A stretch of DNA of 64,000 nt from Komarekiella delphini-convector SJRDD-AB1. GTDB taxonomy: Bacteria; Cyanobacteriota; Cyanobacteriia; Cyanobacteriales; Nostocaceae. The notes beneath the pieces were generated by a model that was not told the origin of the DNA, did no database searches, and saw only the letters and a program-made list of their open reading frames with translations. Below are positions 62,324 through 64,000 of this stretch, piece by piece. The stretch is taken from positions 62,001-126,000 of the forward strand of contig NZ_VJXY01000020.1 of the NCBI RefSeq assembly GCF_014831675.1, written 5' to 3'. Position 1 is the first letter of the stretch. Each line of letters begins with the position of its first letter. The position numbers were made by a program, and so were the translations under genes.

Positions 62324-62818
62324 TTACGCGGGTTGCCAATCTGCTCGGTTAATGCGATAGACGAAGCAGTCATCGTTACCGAACCATCGCTGCTCAATAA
62401 ATTGGAAGCCAAGACGTTCATAGAAGCGGTGGGCGCGGGTATTGCTGGCAAGTGGATCAACGAGTACAGCCGTCACAAGTGGGTTGGTGAAACATCGGGC
62501 AAGTGCAAGCTGCATCATTTTCGTTCCATAGCCTTTGCCCAAATCAGTCTCTTCCCCAATCCAAATATCAATAGCGCGAAGATTCGCCGGAACATCACCC
62601 CAGTAGTGACTGTCTTCACATGCCGGATCGATGATCTGGATAAATCCGATGGGACGACTATCGATTTCAGCAATCAATTGCTCTCTCCATTCGGGAGCAC
62701 GGTTAAGTTCTACCTCCCAACCCCAATCATCATTAGGGTCTGAGGCAACCACGTGAGGTTGCTCATCCCACTGTCGCAGCAGAGCTAAATCAGCAAAGGT
62801 GGCTGAGCGCAGATTCAT
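62324..62818 (-). CDS. GNAT N-acetyltransferase, AAC(6')-like
   Basis: 164 aa from the ATG at 62818 (MNLRSATFADLALLRQWDEQPHV). An upstream ATG at 62866 would overlap the GFA gene. Features typical of the aminoglycoside 6'-N-acetyltransferase-like branch are WGWEVELNRAPEWREQLIAEIDSRPIGFIQIIDPACEDSHYWGD, then the acetyl-CoA site IDIWIGEETDLGKGYGTKMMQLALARCF and the C-terminal NTRAHRFYERLGFQFIEQRWFGNDDCFVYRINRADW. Family members also acetylate other amines, so resistance is not implied. It is 26 bp downstream of the GFA gene, probably cotranscribed. Confidence 0.87.
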   Translation of the reverse strand: MNLRSATFADLALLRQWDEQPHVVASDPNDDWGWEVELNRAPEWREQLIAEIDSRPIGFIQIIDPACEDSHYWGDVPANLRAIDIWIGEETDLGKGYGTKMMQLALARCFTNPLVTAVLVDPLASNTRAHRFYERLGFQFIEQRWFGNDDCFVYRINRADWQPA

Positions 62819-62843
62819 CACAACTTCTTGAACCTCAAAGTTA

Positions 62844-63275
62844 TTACTTGGATAATGGAGGTTCAAATTGTGCTAGTAACTCTGCCCCTGTCATGTTTTT
62901 AGTTTCATTGGCAAAAGAGTAGTATTCTGGTTTTTCGTCGATAAAAACCTGATGCTCGAAAACAAGACCTTTATCATTATCAAAAATCCCCACTGGTATG
63001 TAGTACTGGTTATTTTGTTTCAATTTGTAAAATAGATGGCTACCACACTTAGTACAGAATCCACGCTCTGCCCATTCTGAAGATTGATAAACTCCAATAT
63101 TTTCTTCGCCAGAGAAGCTAGCATCACTTTCACACTCAACTACTAACAAAGGCCCTCCACCCCAGTTGCGGCACATACTACAATGACACGCTCCCACCTG
63201 ATTACTCATACTGGTTGTAGACACGCTTACCGCTCCACACAAACAGCTACCTTTTGCAATGCTCACGTTAGACAT
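62844..63275 (-). CDS. GFA/CENP-V family zinc-binding protein
   Basis: 143 aa. The glutathione-dependent-formaldehyde-activating (GFA) domain has its zinc Cys pattern: CLCGAVSV, ACHCSMCRNW and FCTKCGSHLFYK. The rest has YIPVGIFDNDKG and HQVFIDEKPEYYSFAN. The named reaction (S-hydroxymethylglutathione formation) is doubtful for most members, so I give only the family. It lies 116 bp from the first CRISPR repeat. Confidence 0.9.
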   Translation of the reverse strand: MSNVSIAKGSCLCGAVSVSTTSMSNQVGACHCSMCRNWGGGPLLVVECESDASFSGEENIGVYQSSEWAERGFCTKCGSHLFYKLKQNNQYYIPVGIFDNDKGLVFEHQVFIDEKPEYYSFANETKNMTGAELLAQFEPPLSK

Positions 63276-63391
63276 ATTCTTTTCTCCGATCTAAAAATGC
63301 GCTCGAATTACTTACATTTTTTCCTGTTACATACTGGAAGCGCCGGCACTATCCAGTTTACAGGTTAATACGACTAATCTAGCCGCTTCAT

Positions 63392-64000
63392 GTTTCAATC
63401 CCTAATAGGGATTTTGAGTAATTGAAAATTGATATTCCTACAATCAGCATTCCTGGGGTAGCGTTTCAATCCCTAATAGGGATTTTGAGTAATTGAAAAA
63501 TTCGCAAGGTTTACTACGACAGGGCTACTGGAGAGTTTCAATCCCTAATAGGGATTTTGAGTAATTGAAAATACATTGTCGGGGTGAGAGTACAGCATTG
63601 GCATTCGTTTCAATCCCTAATAGGGATTTTGAGTAATTGAAAAAATCATTGTTTGTAATACCTTTTTAGCCAAACGAGTTTCAATCCCTAATAGGGATTT
63701 TGAGTAATTGAAAATGCAAGATGTAATTGCACGGGTAGAGAAAACTTTCGTTTCAATCCCTAATAGGGATTTTGAGTAATTGAAAAATTAACTTACAGAC
63801 AATCTACGGGTTTAGATTTTGTTTCAATCCCTAATAGGGATTTTGAGTAATTGAAAATAGAAGTGCGATCGCAGTATGCAAGCTCTCAATTTGTTTCAAT
63901 CCCTAATAGGGATTTTGAGTAATTGAAAATAGAAGTGCGATCGCAGTATGCAAGCTCTCAATTTGTTTCAATCCCTAATAGGGATTTTGAGTAATTGAAA
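63392..64000. CRISPR. CRISPR array, 9 repeats and 8 spacers in view, continuing past the window end
   Basis: The 36-bp repeats begin GTTTCAATCCC, contain the palindrome ATCCCTA-AT-AGGGAT and end GTAATTGAAA. They start at 63392, 63463, 63535, 63607, 63678, 63750, 63821, 63893 and 63965, and all are identical in the window. Spacers are 35-36 nt. Spacers 7 (63857-63892) and 8 (63929-63964) are identical. Spacer length and repeat style suggest a class 1 system (types I-D or III are common in cyanobacteria), but no cas gene is in view. The last repeat ends exactly at base 64000. The left flank shows no degenerate repeat, so leader orientation is not decided. Confidence 0.97.

Overview
The window is cyanobacterial chromosome, most likely from a filamentous Nostocales-type organism (Nostoc/Calothrix/Tolypothrix-like). 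This rests on abundant HIP1 octamers (GCGATCGC), heptameric STRR repeats (CCCCAGT and CAACAGT types), a partial Ftn2/ZipN division gene, xisH/xisI-type genes, a phylloquinone (men) gene cluster, a PEP-CTERM protein, and many palindromic and MITE-like repeats. Species cannot be fixed from the sequence alone.

Layout. 1-9.4 kb holds housekeeping genes: partial ftn2/zipN (-), pdhA, an aldose 1-epimerase, tRNA-Lys(UUU), a Uma2-type nuclease, class II fructose-bisphosphate aldolase with a clear terminator, a nitrilase-family amidase and a MarC membrane protein. 9.4-20.7 kb is accessory: repeats, a NACHT NTPase with C-terminal pentapeptide repeats, a shorter paralogue lacking the NTPase, a secreted 1000-aa metalloprotease, a decayed xisH beside intact xisI, gene scraps, a MITE and a glutathione S-transferase of foreign-looking composition. 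20.8-27.2 kb holds DUF1995 and the men cluster (menF on -, menA-menC-menE on +, menI on -). menC and menE both carry in-frame repeat-derived insertions.

27.5-35.6 kb is the most interesting stretch. It holds a HopA1-family protein and an APH-fold kinase, which together resemble the kinase/lyase pair of class V lanthionine synthetases. A TMEM14 protein follows, then a DUF815 ATPase, a membrane-anchored coiled-coil protein with a TerB-C-like C-terminus, and a DUF2791 (BrxD-like) ATPase. 35.8-46.6 kb is envelope and signalling: a PhnD-like lipoprotein translationally coupled to a histidine kinase, an FHA membrane protein, a PBP4-type DacB, a penicillin-acylase-family hydrolase, a response regulator and a Crp/Fnr regulator. 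46.9-57.7 kb holds an MDR oxidoreductase, a TPR protein, a PEP-CTERM protein, a nested-MITE region, two paralogous GNATs, an ABC exporter, an acetoacetate-decarboxylase-like protein and dnaK. 58.2-64 kb holds an NAD(P)-binding protein, a stop-interrupted DUF2887 gene, a tandem universal stress protein, a small membrane protein, a GNAT, a GFA-type zinc protein and the start of a CRISPR array (9 repeats, 8 spacers in view) that runs off the window end. No cas gene is visible.

A recurring theme is repeat activity. MITE-like elements insert into other repeats, and in one case an uninterrupted copy in the same window reveals a TAA target duplication. STRR-type sequence is inserted in frame in three enzymes, and repeat ends supply stop codons or tails to several genes. 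All calls come from reading the sequence; no database search was run.
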